From contig JAEZYU010000014.1 of NCBI GenBank assembly GCA_023418915.1, forward strand, positions 1-64,000: a DNA stretch of 64,000 bases, written 5' to 3'. Of this stretch, positions 17,192 to 27,793 are shown piece after piece. A program made the translations under genes and the position numbers. The DNA comes from Bacillota bacterium. Lineage in GTDB: Bacteria; Bacillota; Clostridia; Acetivibrionales; DTU013. Under the pieces are notes generated by a model. The model saw only the letters and a program-made list of their open reading frames with translations, was not told where the DNA came from and searched no databases. Each line of letters begins with the position of its first letter. The stretch's first letter is position 1.

Positions 17192-19675
17192 CTATGCCAG
17201 ATCATATATGCTCCGTATCTGAAGCATCACTCTGAAATCATCCGCTGTCAGAGGCTTGGAAAGATCAGTCTTCTTCACATTTACAACTCTTTCAGAGCCT
17301 GCTGAAAGATCGAAATAGTTATCACTGAATATGCAGTCGGCATCAGTAAGATCCAGACCTACATATCTGGCAAACGCCGACGAATTCAGCCGTATGAGGA
17401 ATCGATCCTCTGCCTCTTCCACAATTGCTTTTATATTCGGCTCAATAAACTCGAAGTGCTTATTTTTGACAAACAACAGCGTTCCTCCGCTCTCATAGCT
17501 GTCACCGCTCAAGAGTGTATATTGCAGATAAGTGCTCCGCCTGGCTTCCCTGTCTTTGAGCTCATCGCTGAAGTCAAGCTCACAGACCTGCTTTGAGCTT
17601 AATGGACCGATATTGACGGCAAGGCTCCCTTCCTTCAGTATCCCTGATGCTGCGTCCCTGAGCTGCCAGATGACCTTGCCGCTGAAAGCTGACTTGGATT
17701 CGCTGCATACATGGAGCGATGCTTTACTTCCATCCTCACATGCTGATATCATCAACGGAGCAAAAAACCTCTCAGCAAAATAATGAAGCGCTTTCCATCG
17801 TCCGTAATAATCTATGCTTGCCCAGGAGGCCACCGGCCAGCAGTCATTGAGCTGCCAGTAGATGGCGCCCATGCACCTGCCTCTGTTCCTCCTCCAATGC
17901 TCCACACCGTACCTGATGGCTTCAGCCTGCAGGAGCTGTGAGGTATAAAGCAGAGCTTCAAAATCCTTCGGATATTTGAAGTTTTCCGACAGATAATAAA
18001 GTATCTTTCCGTTTGCAGATCCATTCTTCTGATGGTTCTCCATCACATAAGAGAAAATGTTCCTGTCCTTCGGAAGCGTAAACGCTTTTACCGTCTTCAT
18101 ACCCGGGAAGGATTGGAAACCAAACTCTGATACAAACCTGAAATGGAATTTTCTATAGTCCGTAAAAGGCTTCAGCCCGTGCCAAACGTCCCAGTAATGC
18201 ACATCGCCCCTGTTTTCATCATTGGGGTCGTCAAAGCTTCCTCCGCTCGATGGAGACGACGGCCAATAGAAATTATTTGGATCATGCTCCCCAGCGACTG
18301 CCGGAAGTATCTCCTCAAACATCCTAAGGTAATGCTGACGATGTTTCTCTGTCTTCGGGAAGCCCCAATGAGCCCACGCGACCTCCATTTCATTGTTGCC
18401 GCACCAAATTGCCAGACTGGCGTGATGGCGCAGGCGCTTCACATTATCCTCAGCTTCACTCTTTATATTCTGTGCAAACTCATCGGTCAGCTCATACACA
18501 GCACAGGCAAACATGAAATCCTGCCATATAAGTAAGCCATACTGATCACACAGGTCATACAAATAATCCTCAGGGTAATAACCTCCGCCCCATATCCTGA
18601 TACAATTGAAGTTTGCCTTGACACAGCTTTTAATAAGCTTTTCAGTACGCTCGGCAGAACATCTTGGAAGCAGATTGTCCTCCGGTATATAATCGGCACC
18701 CATTACAAATATAGGTACTCCATTTATGACAAATTCGAAGGCTTCGCCCCATTGATCCTTCTCTCTGCTTACCCTTATAGTTCTCAGGCCGATTCGGAGG
18801 TCACGGGTGTCGAGTATACAGCCATCATCCAGAAGCTCGACCTTCAGACCGTAAAGAGGATGGTCTCCATAACCATTGGGCCACCATAGCTCTGGCTTGT
18901 CTATATCAAATATCAGATGCTCCTCGCAGGCCTTGACCTTGGTACATTGTTCAGACACAGTGCCGTCAGGAGATGTCAGCACAGCTTTCAGGTGCAGTGC
19001 GTTCCCGTTATCCGTGCCGGAACAGCATGAGCTGCTGCATTCTGTCCTGACTCTTACATCCAGCCTGACTTTGCGCTCAGAATGGTTTTGGGTCACATAT
19101 ATATCCGTCAGCCTGTCATTGCTTCCTGCTATGACTGATATACTCCTCCAGATACCCGAATCCGGTATCTGCGGACCCCAATCCCAGCCAAACATGCTGT
19201 GGCCTTTCCTGATGTGGGGAAATCCCTCGATCGCATCGCTCGATCCCCACAGCGGGTTATCAGTATTCTTTTCTGCTATGTATGCCACAGGCGAGTGCAA
19301 GACTATCCTGATGCTGTTCAGTCCTTCTCTAATAAGGCTCTTTATGTCAAATTCCCACACTCTGTGCATATTATCTGCATAACCTGCATGTTTATCGTTG
19401 ATATAGACATCTGCAAGTGTATCGAGACCATCACACAGCATCACCACACGTTTCTGGGACGTGACAGTACTGTCCGCAGTAAACTGTCTCACATATTCAT
19501 AGTCGTATGAGGCAATCTCCTTTGCCTTGTATTCATTTTCCCTGTAAAAAGGATCTTCGATCATGCCTGCTGTAAGAAGGTCGTTGAAAACAGAGCCCGG
19601 CACGCATGCATCTGTCCATTGGTCTTCTCCAACCATTCTGAACTGCCATCTCCCGTCAAGACTCAATCTGTACAT
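17192..19675 (-). CDS. Beta-mannosidase, GH2 family
   Basis: An 827-residue protein after GGAGG. It begins with the sugar-binding jelly-roll domain (SLDGRWQFRM, CVPGSVFNDLL), followed by the immunoglobulin-like domain and the TIM barrel. In the barrel WCGNNEMEVAW supplies the acid/base Glu429 and RFVSEFGFQSFP the nucleophile Glu517. MFGWDWGPQIPDSGIW near residue 161 is typical of beta-mannosidases rather than beta-galactosidases. No signal peptide is seen, so it acts inside the cell on imported manno-oligosaccharides. It is followed upstream by thrC, with no sugar transporter adjacent. Confidence 0.92.
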   Translation of the reverse strand: MYRLSLDGRWQFRMVGEDQWTDACVPGSVFNDLLTAGMIEDPFYRENEYKAKEIASYDYEYVRQFTADSTVTSQKRVVMLCDGLDTLADVYINDKHAGYADNMHRVWEFDIKSLIREGLNSIRIVLHSPVAYIAEKNTDNPLWGSSDAIEGFPHIRKGHSMFGWDWGPQIPDSGIWRSISVIAGSNDRLTDIYVTQNHSERKVRLDVRVRTECSSSCCSGTDNGNALHLKAVLTSPDGTVSEQCTKVKACEEHLIFDIDKPELWWPNGYGDHPLYGLKVELLDDGCILDTRDLRIGLRTIRVSREKDQWGEAFEFVINGVPIFVMGADYIPEDNLLPRCSAERTEKLIKSCVKANFNCIRIWGGGYYPEDYLYDLCDQYGLLIWQDFMFACAVYELTDEFAQNIKSEAEDNVKRLRHHASLAIWCGNNEMEVAWAHWGFPKTEKHRQHYLRMFEEILPAVAGEHDPNNFYWPSSPSSGGSFDDPNDENRGDVHYWDVWHGLKPFTDYRKFHFRFVSEFGFQSFPGMKTVKAFTLPKDRNIFSYVMENHQKNGSANGKILYYLSENFKYPKDFEALLYTSQLLQAEAIRYGVEHWRRNRGRCMGAIYWQLNDCWPVASWASIDYYGRWKALHYFAERFFAPLMISACEDGSKASLHVCSESKSAFSGKVIWQLRDAASGILKEGSLAVNIGPLSSKQVCELDFSDELKDREARRSTYLQYTLLSGDSYESGGTLLFVKNKHFEFIEPNIKAIVEEAEDRFLIRLNSSAFARYVGLDLTDADCIFSDNYFDLSAGSERVVNVKKTDLSKPLTADDFRVMLQIRSIYDLA

Positions 19676-19712
19676 GTCAATCCTCCATAAAGTCGATAAC
19701 GATGATGTTATT

Positions 19713-21212
19713 CTACTTCAAACCAAGTATTTTTATTACCTGGTCCTTCATCTCATCTCTGTTGCACACGATGTCATGCAGCACCGTTCTGTCCGCAAGT
19801 CCATCAAGACCGGAAGGTATATCAAGACCGCACTGTTCGGAGAGCAGGCTGAGCAGGTCAAACTCATCTCTCCCGGCGATCGCTTCCTTGCCAAATATGG
19901 CTTCTGCTACGCTTTTATTAAATTTAAACGGGCTGGCAGTAGAGGCAATCACAGTCTTTGTCATATCACCGGTGGATATCACATATTTATCATATACATC
20001 AACGCCAACGGCAGTGTGTGTATCTATAAGGTAGCCATAGTCCCCATAGACATCACGGATCGTTTCAATAGTCTCCTGTTCGGTAGTGTAGGTCGCCCAG
20101 TACATTTCGGACAGCTTTCTCTTCACTTCACCGTAAATCGTATATTTACCCTCATCTCTCAGCTTGTTCATCCAATCGAGCACCTGTGCACCGTCATGGT
20201 TCGCAAGTTCAAACAGGAGCCTTTCAAGGTTGCTGGAAATGAGTATATCCATAGATGGAGATATGGTCTTTTTGAATTCGCGCTTTCGATTATACAGACC
20301 GGTATTAATAAATTCGGTCAGCACATTGTTGTCATTTGATGCGCATATGAGCTTCTTAATGGGAAGACCCATTTCACGGGCATACCAGGCGGCGAGGATA
20401 TTGCCGAAATTGCCTGTGGGAACTGTGAAATTGATCTTCTCCCCTTCGTCGATTTCTCCTGCTGCGAGCATATCCGCATATGCTGAAAAGTAATAAACTA
20501 TCTGAGGCACCAATCTGCCCCAGTTGATGGAGTTTGCAGAAGAGAATTTATATCCGCTCTCCAGCATCCTTCCGCTAAGCTCTTTATCCGAAAATATTGC
20601 CTTGACGCCGTTCTGAGTATCGTCAAAATTGCCTCTTACTGCGATCGAATACACGTTGGAGCCTTCCTGTGTGACCATCTGCATTTTCTGCACCTGACTG
20701 ACGCCCTGCTCCGGATAGAAAACTATGATCCTTGTTCCCCTTACATCCTTGAAGCCTTCAAGAGCAGCTTTTCCTGTGTCTCCCGAGGTTGCAACCAATA
20801 TGACAGTCTCTGAATTTTCGTTTGTCTTCATATTTGCTCTGACAAGCAGTCGGGGCAGTATCTGAAGCGCCACATCCTTAAACGCACAGGTCGGTCCATG
20901 CCAAAGCTCGAGAATATAGGCGTTGTCGCTGAGCTTCACAACAGGAGCTATCCTGCTGTCGTCAAAATTGCCCCCGTAAGCTCCGTTGACGCACTCATAC
21001 AGCTCTTCCAATGTATAATCATCAAGAAAACGCCCGAGTATGAAGACAGCCCTTTCTCTGTAATCCATTGCTGCAAGTGAAGATATTTCCTCGGGTGTAA
21101 GCTTTACCTCTGCGTCAGGTACAAACAGCCCTCCGTCAGGAGCCAGACCGCGTTTGATCGCTTCAGCCGATGTTATGCCCCTGATCCCGCCGCGTGTACT
21201 TTCATAATACAT
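19713..21212 (-). CDS. thrC: Threonine synthase
   Basis: A 499-residue protein. ATG 21212 was chosen because GGGGAGG sits 7 bases upstream and MYYESTRGGIRGITSAEAI is the normal N-terminus. The PLP lysine lies in GPTCAFKDVALQILPRLL, and VATSGDTGKAALEGF is the phosphate-binding loop. FTVPTGNFGNILAAWYAREM is another family signature. It converts O-phosphohomoserine to threonine. The length fits the long bacterial form. No other threonine gene is nearby. Confidence 0.95.
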   Translation of the reverse strand: MYYESTRGGIRGITSAEAIKRGLAPDGGLFVPDAEVKLTPEEISSLAAMDYRERAVFILGRFLDDYTLEELYECVNGAYGGNFDDSRIAPVVKLSDNAYILELWHGPTCAFKDVALQILPRLLVRANMKTNENSETVILVATSGDTGKAALEGFKDVRGTRIIVFYPEQGVSQVQKMQMVTQEGSNVYSIAVRGNFDDTQNGVKAIFSDKELSGRMLESGYKFSSANSINWGRLVPQIVYYFSAYADMLAAGEIDEGEKINFTVPTGNFGNILAAWYAREMGLPIKKLICASNDNNVLTEFINTGLYNRKREFKKTISPSMDILISSNLERLLFELANHDGAQVLDWMNKLRDEGKYTIYGEVKRKLSEMYWATYTTEQETIETIRDVYGDYGYLIDTHTAVGVDVYDKYVISTGDMTKTVIASTASPFKFNKSVAEAIFGKEAIAGRDEFDLLSLLSEQCGLDIPSGLDGLADRTVLHDIVCNRDEMKDQVIKILGLK

Positions 21213-21355
21213 TTCAAGACCTCCCCGGCAATTTCGTTTCCAAGCACCTTGCATACCTCACAGATGCTCTATTTATAATAATACAAAAGAGCAAAAAATA
21301 AAAGCAATGTTTTGCAACATGGCTTTTATTGCAATTGCGGTATACTTTTTATCTA

Positions 21356-22492
21356 TTATGGAACCTTGGTCAGCTCATTTATTCTGACCTTCGCATTTCT
21401 GGTATACCAGCTGACAGGATATCCGTCCACAAGCTCCTGGAACAAAGCTATCGCACTGCGCGAATCATGTTGTATCTGATGGCAGCGTCCCATGTAATAC
21501 AATGCAGCATCCATTTTGCTATAAGATGGGTCATATATCCGCACTTTTTCAAAGCTCTTGAGAGAATCCTGATATTTTTTGGTGTTATACAGCCTATAGC
21601 CGTTGTCGTATGCAGATTTTGCCGCCAGCGGCATGACCTTTTCATACAATGTGTTGAACTTCTCTTTTTCAGCGTCTCTGAATTCGATAGTCTTCATTAA
21701 CATGAGCATATCTGCTGCGCCTTCATATTCCTTATTACCAACCATCGATTCCACTTCGTAAAGCCTTATTGTCGCTTTATAATAATCAGTCTGTCGGACC
21801 GCAGCTTCCCTGTCCTTTTGTGCTGTTTCATACTTGCTTTCAAGCACTGCATACTGTTTATCGAACTCTGCTTTTGCTTCATCGACAGCAGCATCTATCT
21901 CTTCTTGCTTAGGAGGCAACTGAACAGGCTCCGGCTCGGGCATCGACCACCATATCGCTGCAGACACCAGCAATCCTGCCGCAAGACCAGCTCCGGCCAG
22001 TAAAACACTGAACAGTATGCGTTTGTTCTTTTGGATGACCACTTTTTCCGGTTTCTCAGGCTTTTTCTTCCTGATCCTCTTCAAAGGCTCACCGTGCTGT
22101 GGTTCCTGCAGCAGCTTTGCTGACAGTCTGGACTTTTGCACGGGAGGTAGCGGTTCTCCAATACCTGAGCGCTGCATGAACTTCATTGCATAAACACTGT
22201 TGGATTCTGACTTTATGACTCTGCCGAAGGCCTCCGCAGCCTTCTCCTTTTCATTTATATAACTGTAGCATACCCCTAAAAGGTTCAGAGCCTCGTTGAA
22301 ATGAGGATTCATCGAAACAGCCTTTTTGAGTTCTATGATCGCAATATCTTCGCTGCCGGTTTTGAGGCTTTCGATGGCTTTATTGTAAAGGAAAATCGAA
22401 TTTCGCACACTATCGGGGATCTTCTCATCCCCCTTAACGATTTCATCCAGATTGATAACCTTGAAGTAGCTCAATTCCGCCCTAATATCCAT
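21356..22492 (-). CDS. Membrane-anchored TPR protein of unknown role
   Basis: A 378-residue protein. Residues ~30-105 contain two tetratricopeptide units (AIIELKKAVSMNPHFNEALN, and the following YSYINEKEKAAEAFGRVI). A basic stretch (RIRKKKPEKPEK) precedes one membrane helix at ~155-178 (FSVLLAGAGLAAGLLVSAAI). A coiled-coil region (~195-250) and another TPR pair (LKSFEKVRIYDPSYSKMDAA) make up the outside part. The N-terminal TPRs would be cytoplasmic and the C-terminal ones extracytoplasmic. It follows folC on the same strand by about 75 bases. A scaffold role in envelope or division is a guess. Confidence 0.7.
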   Translation of the reverse strand: MDIRAELSYFKVINLDEIVKGDEKIPDSVRNSIFLYNKAIESLKTGSEDIAIIELKKAVSMNPHFNEALNLLGVCYSYINEKEKAAEAFGRVIKSESNSVYAMKFMQRSGIGEPLPPVQKSRLSAKLLQEPQHGEPLKRIRKKKPEKPEKVVIQKNKRILFSVLLAGAGLAAGLLVSAAIWWSMPEPEPVQLPPKQEEIDAAVDEAKAEFDKQYAVLESKYETAQKDREAAVRQTDYYKATIRLYEVESMVGNKEYEGAADMLMLMKTIEFRDAEKEKFNTLYEKVMPLAAKSAYDNGYRLYNTKKYQDSLKSFEKVRIYDPSYSKMDAALYYMGRCHQIQHDSRSAIALFQELVDGYPVSWYTRNAKVRINELTKVP

Positions 22493-22566
22493 CCAACCTC
22501 ACCCCCAGATTTTTAAACCGGACATATACAATATCTCATATCTACTGTACGATCTCGTAATACCTG

Positions 22567-23844
22567 TTACAGCCCAAACATATTCCGTATTGCACCCATG
22601 TAGTAAAGCGAGCCAAATGCGCAAATAACATCATCCTGTGACGCTTCATCCATACTTGTCCTAATTGCCCCTTCAATTGTATCACTTATGCTTACGTCAT
22701 TACAATACCTGCTTGCATATTCGGCGAGCTCCAACGCCGGAAGCGCCCTGTTTGTAAGCGTTGTCACCGCTATCAGTTTTTTGCAGCCAGGCAGTACGGT
22801 TGTCATCATAGTCCTATAATCCTTGTCGGCAGCCACACCCATTATGAATGTCAACTGCTTGTGAGGAAAATACTCATCCAGTGTCTTCTTCAAAACTGCT
22901 GCCGCTTCCGGGTTGTGGGCTCCGTCTATGATTAGCACGGGCTTTTTCGAAAGCACTTCCAGCCTTCCCGGCCATCTGGTGCTCTCCAGGCCTCTTTTGA
23001 TATCCCAGTCGGTCACTATAAAGCCCTTTTCACCCAGCTTCAGTGCTGCATCCACTGCAACTGCTGCATTGTGTGTCTGGTGCTTTCCAAGCAGGCCTAT
23101 TCTCAGTCTGCTGAACGTGCTGTAGCTGAACACCTGTCCGTCAATACCAAACTCATGCAGCACTATACTGGAAAAATCAATCTTATGAAGCCTTGCGCCC
23201 CTCTGTTCACATACCCTTTCAAAGACTTGCTCCGCTTCACTGCTCTGGCTGTATACCAGAACATCTCCTCCCGGCTTGATTATACCGGCTTTTTCAAAAG
23301 CAATCTCAGTGAGTGTCTTTCCAAGTCTCTCGGTATGGTCGAGACTGATTGTCATTATGACTGCCAAATCGGGCACTTCAATTATGTTGGTGGAATCAAA
23401 CCTGCCCCCAAGGCCTGTTTCCAGCACCACTATATCGCATTTCATCCTGCAAAAGTATTCGAAAGCAATAGCTGTGATTATCTCAAACTCAGTGGGATGG
23501 TTTTCGCCCGCCGCCAACATTCTGTCCACACTGCTCTTAACAAAGGACGTTATATCAACCAACTCTTCCTTGGGTATCTCTTCGCTGCCGATTCGAATCC
23601 TCTCAGTGAATCTCTGGATGTACGGCGAAGTATATATACCTGTCCTGTATCCGGCTTCCGACAAAATGCTGCCAATGAATGCAGACGTAGAGCCTTTACC
23701 GTTTGTTCCTGCAATATGGACAAAATGAAGTTTTTTTTGCGGATCGCCCATCAATGCCAGCAACATTCTGATATTGTGCAGCCCCGATTTTTTTCCGAAT
23801 TTATTCGTGCCGTGTATATATGCCAAAGCTTCATCATAAGTCAT
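22567..23844 (-). CDS. folC: Folylpolyglutamate synthase / dihydrofolate synthase
   Basis: About 425 residues. The ATG at 23844 (MTYDEALAYIHGTNKFGKK) matches the family start; AATAGGG lies about 8 bases upstream. The ATP loop is AGTNGKGSTSAFIGSIL, and VVLETGLGGRFDSTNI and IDGAHNPEAAAVLK are further FolC signatures. It adds glutamate to folates and may also make dihydrofolate from dihydropteroate. It is transcribed after secA on the same strand, 53 bases away. Confidence 0.94.
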   Translation of the reverse strand: MTYDEALAYIHGTNKFGKKSGLHNIRMLLALMGDPQKKLHFVHIAGTNGKGSTSAFIGSILSEAGYRTGIYTSPYIQRFTERIRIGSEEIPKEELVDITSFVKSSVDRMLAAGENHPTEFEIITAIAFEYFCRMKCDIVVLETGLGGRFDSTNIIEVPDLAVIMTISLDHTERLGKTLTEIAFEKAGIIKPGGDVLVYSQSSEAEQVFERVCEQRGARLHKIDFSSIVLHEFGIDGQVFSYSTFSRLRIGLLGKHQTHNAAVAVDAALKLGEKGFIVTDWDIKRGLESTRWPGRLEVLSKKPVLIIDGAHNPEAAAVLKKTLDEYFPHKQLTFIMGVAADKDYRTMMTTVLPGCKKLIAVTTLTNRALPALELAEYASRYCNDVSISDTIEGAIRTSMDEASQDDVICAFGSLYYMGAIRNMFGL

Positions 23845-23896
23845 ACGCATTACCCTATTCTTCAATTAACACATGTCGATGAATTACCGACTGTTT

Positions 23897-26644
23897 TCAG
23901 GTCTCATTTGCTCCGCAGCATTTCTTGTACTTTTTCCCGCTGCCACAGGGGCAGGGATCATTCCTGCCGACTTTCTCGCTGCTGCGGGCAACAGGCTTGC
24001 GCGGACCGCTGTCCCCGTGGCTGGCGGTGACCGGTTCGGCGACCTTTTCTCGTTTGGGAGCCCCCTGTTCGCGGTTGATACGCATACGCAGTATCATTTT
24101 CACAGAATCCTGCTGGATGTTGCGGATCATCTCCTCGAACATCTCAAAGCCTTCAAATTTGTATTCAACAACAGGGTCACGCTGCCCGTACGCTCTCATG
24201 CCTACTCCATAACGCAGCTGATCCATGGCATCGATATGATCCATCCATTTTTCATCAACCGAACGAAGCAGCACGATCCTCTCCAGTTCGCGCATCGTCT
24301 CCGAGCCGCTTTCCGCCTCCTTGGCTTCATAGGCTTTGGTCAACCCGTCCAGCAGCGTTTCACGCAGATCCTCCTTGGTATAGCTCTCCATATCCTCCCT
24401 GGATATATCCAGAACATCGATCGACGGCAAAAAGCCTTGTGCCTGCGCCTTTAACCCTTCCCAGTCCCACATGTCGGGATGAGGACTTTCACCGCAGAAG
24501 GATGAAACCAGAGAATCCGCAGTGCCTTCTATCATCCTCATGAACGATTCCTTCAGGTTCTCGCCGTTCAGTACTTGCTTCCTCTGTGCATATATGACTT
24601 CCCTCTGTTTGTTCATAACGTCGTCATACTGGAGAACTCGTTTCCTTATATCAAAGTTCTTTCCCTCTACTCTTCTCTGAGCGTTTTCTATTGCATTGGA
24701 CAGCATCCTGTGCTCGATGGGCTGATCATCTTCAAGCCCCAGCGTATTCACTATGGCAGTGAGCCTGTCTGAGCCAAACAGCCTCATCAGGTCATCCCCC
24801 AGCGAAATATAGAAGCGTGATGAGCCCGGGTCGCCCTGACGACCTGAACGGCCGCGCAGCTGGTTGTCTATACGTCTGGATTCATGCCGCTCCGTTCCTA
24901 TGATATGGAGTCCGCCGGCTTCCAGCACCTTTTTCTTTTCAACGCTGATTTCCTTTTTGAATTCATCATACAGCTCCTTGTAGGCAGCTCTGATATTTAT
25001 TATGTCTTCATTGTCCGTATCATTGAAGCTGGTGGATTCACTGATCAGCTCTTCCGGGTATCCCTGCTTTCTCAGCTCCTGCTTTGCCATGAATTCAGCG
25101 TTGCCTCCAAGCATGATATCGGTACCGCGGCCTGCCATGTTCGTTGCAATCGTCACAGCACCAAACTTTCCGGCCTGTGCTATGATTTCCGCTTCTTTCT
25201 CATGAAATTTGGCGTTGAGTACCTGATGCGGTATCCCTCTCTTTTTCAGCATGATGCTCAGCAGTTCCGATTTTTCGATGGATATGGTTCCTATCAGTAC
25301 CGGCTGGCCTTTTTTATGCAGTTCGGCGATTTCATTGATAACTGCATTGAACTTGCCCACTTCATTTTTATAAACACAGTCCGGATGGTCGGCCCTTATC
25401 ATCGGCATGTTTGTCGGTATCTCTATGACATCCAGCTTATATATGGTCTGAAACTCCTGCTCCTCGGTAAGAGCGGTACCTGTCATACCCGCAAGCTTTT
25501 TATACATCCTGAAGTAATTCTGGAATGTGATGGTCGCCAGGGTTTTGCTTTCCCTTTCGACCTTGACATCTTCCTTAGCCTCAATAGCCTGATGCAAGCC
25601 GTCGCTGTATCTTCTGCCGAACATCATACGACCGGTGAATTCATCGACTATTATGACCTCTCCGTCTTTGACGACATATTCTCTGTCACGCTTCATGAGG
25701 CCGTGAGCTTTTATTGCCTGGTTTATATGATGGGACAGTGTCATGTTATCGGGATCTGCCAGGTTTTCCACGCCAAAGAATTGCTCTGCTTTTGTTACGC
25801 CCCTCGCTGTAAGCGCTGCCGAATGCGCTTTCTCATCTACGATATAATCGGCATCCACATCGTCATCATGCTGCTTGTCGTCAGTTTCCGTAAACACCTT
25901 TGCTTTGAGTCTTGATGCAAATGTATTTGCTTTCTTGTAAAGATCAGTGGATTTGTCGCCTGCTCCGGATATAATAAGCGGAGTTCTGGCTTCGTCTACC
26001 AGTATGCTGTCCACTTCGTCGACTATGGCATAGTGCAGTTCCCTCTGCACCATATCGGTTTTATAAATTACCATGTTGTCCCTTAGGTAATCGAACCCGA
26101 ATTCATTGTTCGTTCCATAGGTGATATCACAGCCATATGCTTTCCTTCTTTGTGCATTGTCAAGGCCGTGAACGATCAGTCCGACACTCAGCCCGAGGAA
26201 GTTGTATATCTTGCCCATCCATTCGCTGTCACGCCTTGCCAGATAATCATTTACCGTTACAACATGGACCCCTTTTCCTTCAATAGCATTCAAATAAACA
26301 GGCAGTGTTGCCACCAGCGTTTTTCCTTCACCTGTCTTCATCTCGGATATCCTTCCCTGGTGAAGTACGATGCCTCCTATGAGCTGCACGCGGAAATGCC
26401 TCATGCCCAGAACCCTGACAGAAGCCTCCCTTACCACTGCAAACGCTTCCGGAAGCAGGTCATCCAGTGATTCACCCTCCTCCAGACGCTTTCTGAACTC
26501 CACAGTCCTGCCTTTTAGCTGCGTATCGGATAAAGCCTGCATTTCAGGCTCCAATTCTTCTATGCGATCCACTAAGGGCATTATTCTCTTCAATTCTCTT
26601 TCGCTGTATGTCCCAATTATTTTTTCCATCATACTTTTAAACAT
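23897..26644 (-). CDS. secA: Preprotein translocase ATPase SecA
   Basis: A 915-residue protein. The ATG at 26644 (MFKSMMEKIIGTYSERELKR) is the family start. The DEAD motor is complete: EMKTGEGKTLVATLP (Walker A), VDEVDSILVDEARTPL (Walker B), the preprotein cross-linking region, AGRGTDIMLGG, and QLRGRSGRQGDPGSSRF in the second helicase lobe. The C-terminus carries the zinc and SecB-binding tail (NDPCPCGSGKKYKKCCG). It drives export through SecYEG. The gene before it on the strand is the YerC-type regulator, more than 600 bases away. Confidence 0.97.
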   Translation of the reverse strand: MFKSMMEKIIGTYSERELKRIMPLVDRIEELEPEMQALSDTQLKGRTVEFRKRLEEGESLDDLLPEAFAVVREASVRVLGMRHFRVQLIGGIVLHQGRISEMKTGEGKTLVATLPVYLNAIEGKGVHVVTVNDYLARRDSEWMGKIYNFLGLSVGLIVHGLDNAQRRKAYGCDITYGTNNEFGFDYLRDNMVIYKTDMVQRELHYAIVDEVDSILVDEARTPLIISGAGDKSTDLYKKANTFASRLKAKVFTETDDKQHDDDVDADYIVDEKAHSAALTARGVTKAEQFFGVENLADPDNMTLSHHINQAIKAHGLMKRDREYVVKDGEVIIVDEFTGRMMFGRRYSDGLHQAIEAKEDVKVERESKTLATITFQNYFRMYKKLAGMTGTALTEEQEFQTIYKLDVIEIPTNMPMIRADHPDCVYKNEVGKFNAVINEIAELHKKGQPVLIGTISIEKSELLSIMLKKRGIPHQVLNAKFHEKEAEIIAQAGKFGAVTIATNMAGRGTDIMLGGNAEFMAKQELRKQGYPEELISESTSFNDTDNEDIINIRAAYKELYDEFKKEISVEKKKVLEAGGLHIIGTERHESRRIDNQLRGRSGRQGDPGSSRFYISLGDDLMRLFGSDRLTAIVNTLGLEDDQPIEHRMLSNAIENAQRRVEGKNFDIRKRVLQYDDVMNKQREVIYAQRKQVLNGENLKESFMRMIEGTADSLVSSFCGESPHPDMWDWEGLKAQAQGFLPSIDVLDISREDMESYTKEDLRETLLDGLTKAYEAKEAESGSETMRELERIVLLRSVDEKWMDHIDAMDQLRYGVGMRAYGQRDPVVEYKFEGFEMFEEMIRNIQQDSVKMILRMRINREQGAPKREKVAEPVTASHGDSGPRKPVARSSEKVGRNDPCPCGSGKKYKKCCGANET

Positions 26645-26900
26645 ATAAACCTCCATATCTAATGTACGGCTGCATATGTGCAGCTGCGACAGTGTACGTT
26701 TGTTATCATTTTTAATACTGTGATCTATTCTTGTTGAAAGATGTCTTGCTATTTTAGCGCAGATACTTTATGCTGCAACGGCAGAGACCTTGGTATCCCC
26801 GGCATCCTTTCCTGCCCTGGCAAACCGCCTTATTTCACAACATACCATATAGTCTCCTGAACGGATATTATTTAATCTGCCCAAATAAGGTGAGTATTCT

Positions 26901-27302
26901 CTAATATGGAGGGGACAGGCCCGATGTACGGCAGAACTCTCCTGTACACATCTGAGCCTGTATATAATGCTCGCTGGAACCGCATTGCCGGAGATCATCG
27001 CATACAGGCGCAGACCCTGTCAGCGCTGCAAGGTCATTGAGTTCGTTTTCCAATGACAACAAACTTTTTCTGATTACCCCGCAGCCTTTTCTATGTGTTC
27101 CAAATGAGTAATTTCTTCTAATATAACGATCTCCGGCAGAAGATGATCCTGATGATCTTTCTGCGCATGCCGAAGCAGCCGCACCTATAATGTTCGGCAG
27201 TGTATCGGGAGTAATATTCAGATTGCTGACGATCTGAAACCCGGCACCCTTTGTTGTGAGTGCCGACAATATCAAAAAGCCTATGAAAAGACTTCTGATC
27301 AA
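26901..27302 (-). CDS. Doubtful ORF downstream of yerC
   Basis: A 133-codon frame that begins at a TTG overlapping the yerC stop by 4 bases (GCTTGATC). A hydrophobic start (SLFIGFLILSALTTKGAGF) resembles a signal sequence. The rest shows no recognisable domain and is rich in Ser and Cys. A second frame (26768-26998) continues part of the region. The stretch could be a decayed secreted protein or plain non-coding sequence. The secA leader region up to 26768 holds nothing else that I can see. Confidence 0.2.
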   Translation of the reverse strand: MIRSLFIGFLILSALTTKGAGFQIVSNLNITPDTLPNIIGAAASACAERSSGSSSAGDRYIRRNYSFGTHRKGCGVIRKSLLSLENELNDLAALTGSAPVCDDLRQCGSSEHYIQAQMCTGEFCRTSGLSPPY

Positions 27303-27601
27303 GCCTTATCTTCCTTTCCGCCAAGTCTGTCCAGCACCGTCCTATAGCCATCAGAACCATAATTCAGACATCGGTTCACTCTGCTGATGGTAGCTGTGCT
27401 GGCTCCCGTTTTTTCCGAGATATCCATATAAGTATAACCTGCTTCCAGCATTTTTGCTACTTCCAGTCTCTGGGCCATGGCCTTTATTTCCGATACTGTG
27501 CATATGTCTTCAAAAAAATTATAGCATTCTTCAGTGCTTTTCAAAAGCAATATCGCCTCAAAAAGTCCGTCAGTCCATTGATCCTGTATTTTAGAATTCA
27601 T
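27299..27601 (-). CDS. YerC/YecD-family TrpR-related regulator
   Basis: A 100-residue protein. The ATG at 27601 (MNSKIQDQWTDGLFEAILLL) is the usual start. EECYNFFEDICTVSEIKAMAQRLE and YMDISEKTGASTATISRVNR form the TrpR-like six-helix fold with its DNA-recognition helix. Family members are widespread in Firmicutes; TrpR itself represses tryptophan genes, but the ligand of the YerC branch is not settled. It is divergent from the acyltransferase gene at 27794. The family call is good and the target is unknown. Confidence 0.88.
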   Translation of the reverse strand: MNSKIQDQWTDGLFEAILLLKSTEECYNFFEDICTVSEIKAMAQRLEVAKMLEAGYTYMDISEKTGASTATISRVNRCLNYGSDGYRTVLDRLGGKEDKA

Positions 27602-27793
27602 AGATCCACATCTCCTGATCAACATACTCACTTTAATACTGTAAACTATTAAATCACATCTGATATTAACATACCAGCTTTTTTACACATAGTCAATATG
27701 ATATAATAATTGAAGCGTTTCTCACATGCAGAGTGCAGAAGCGACCGGCTACATTGAATGACGTTACTCTCAAAATGCTCTGGAGGTATTTTT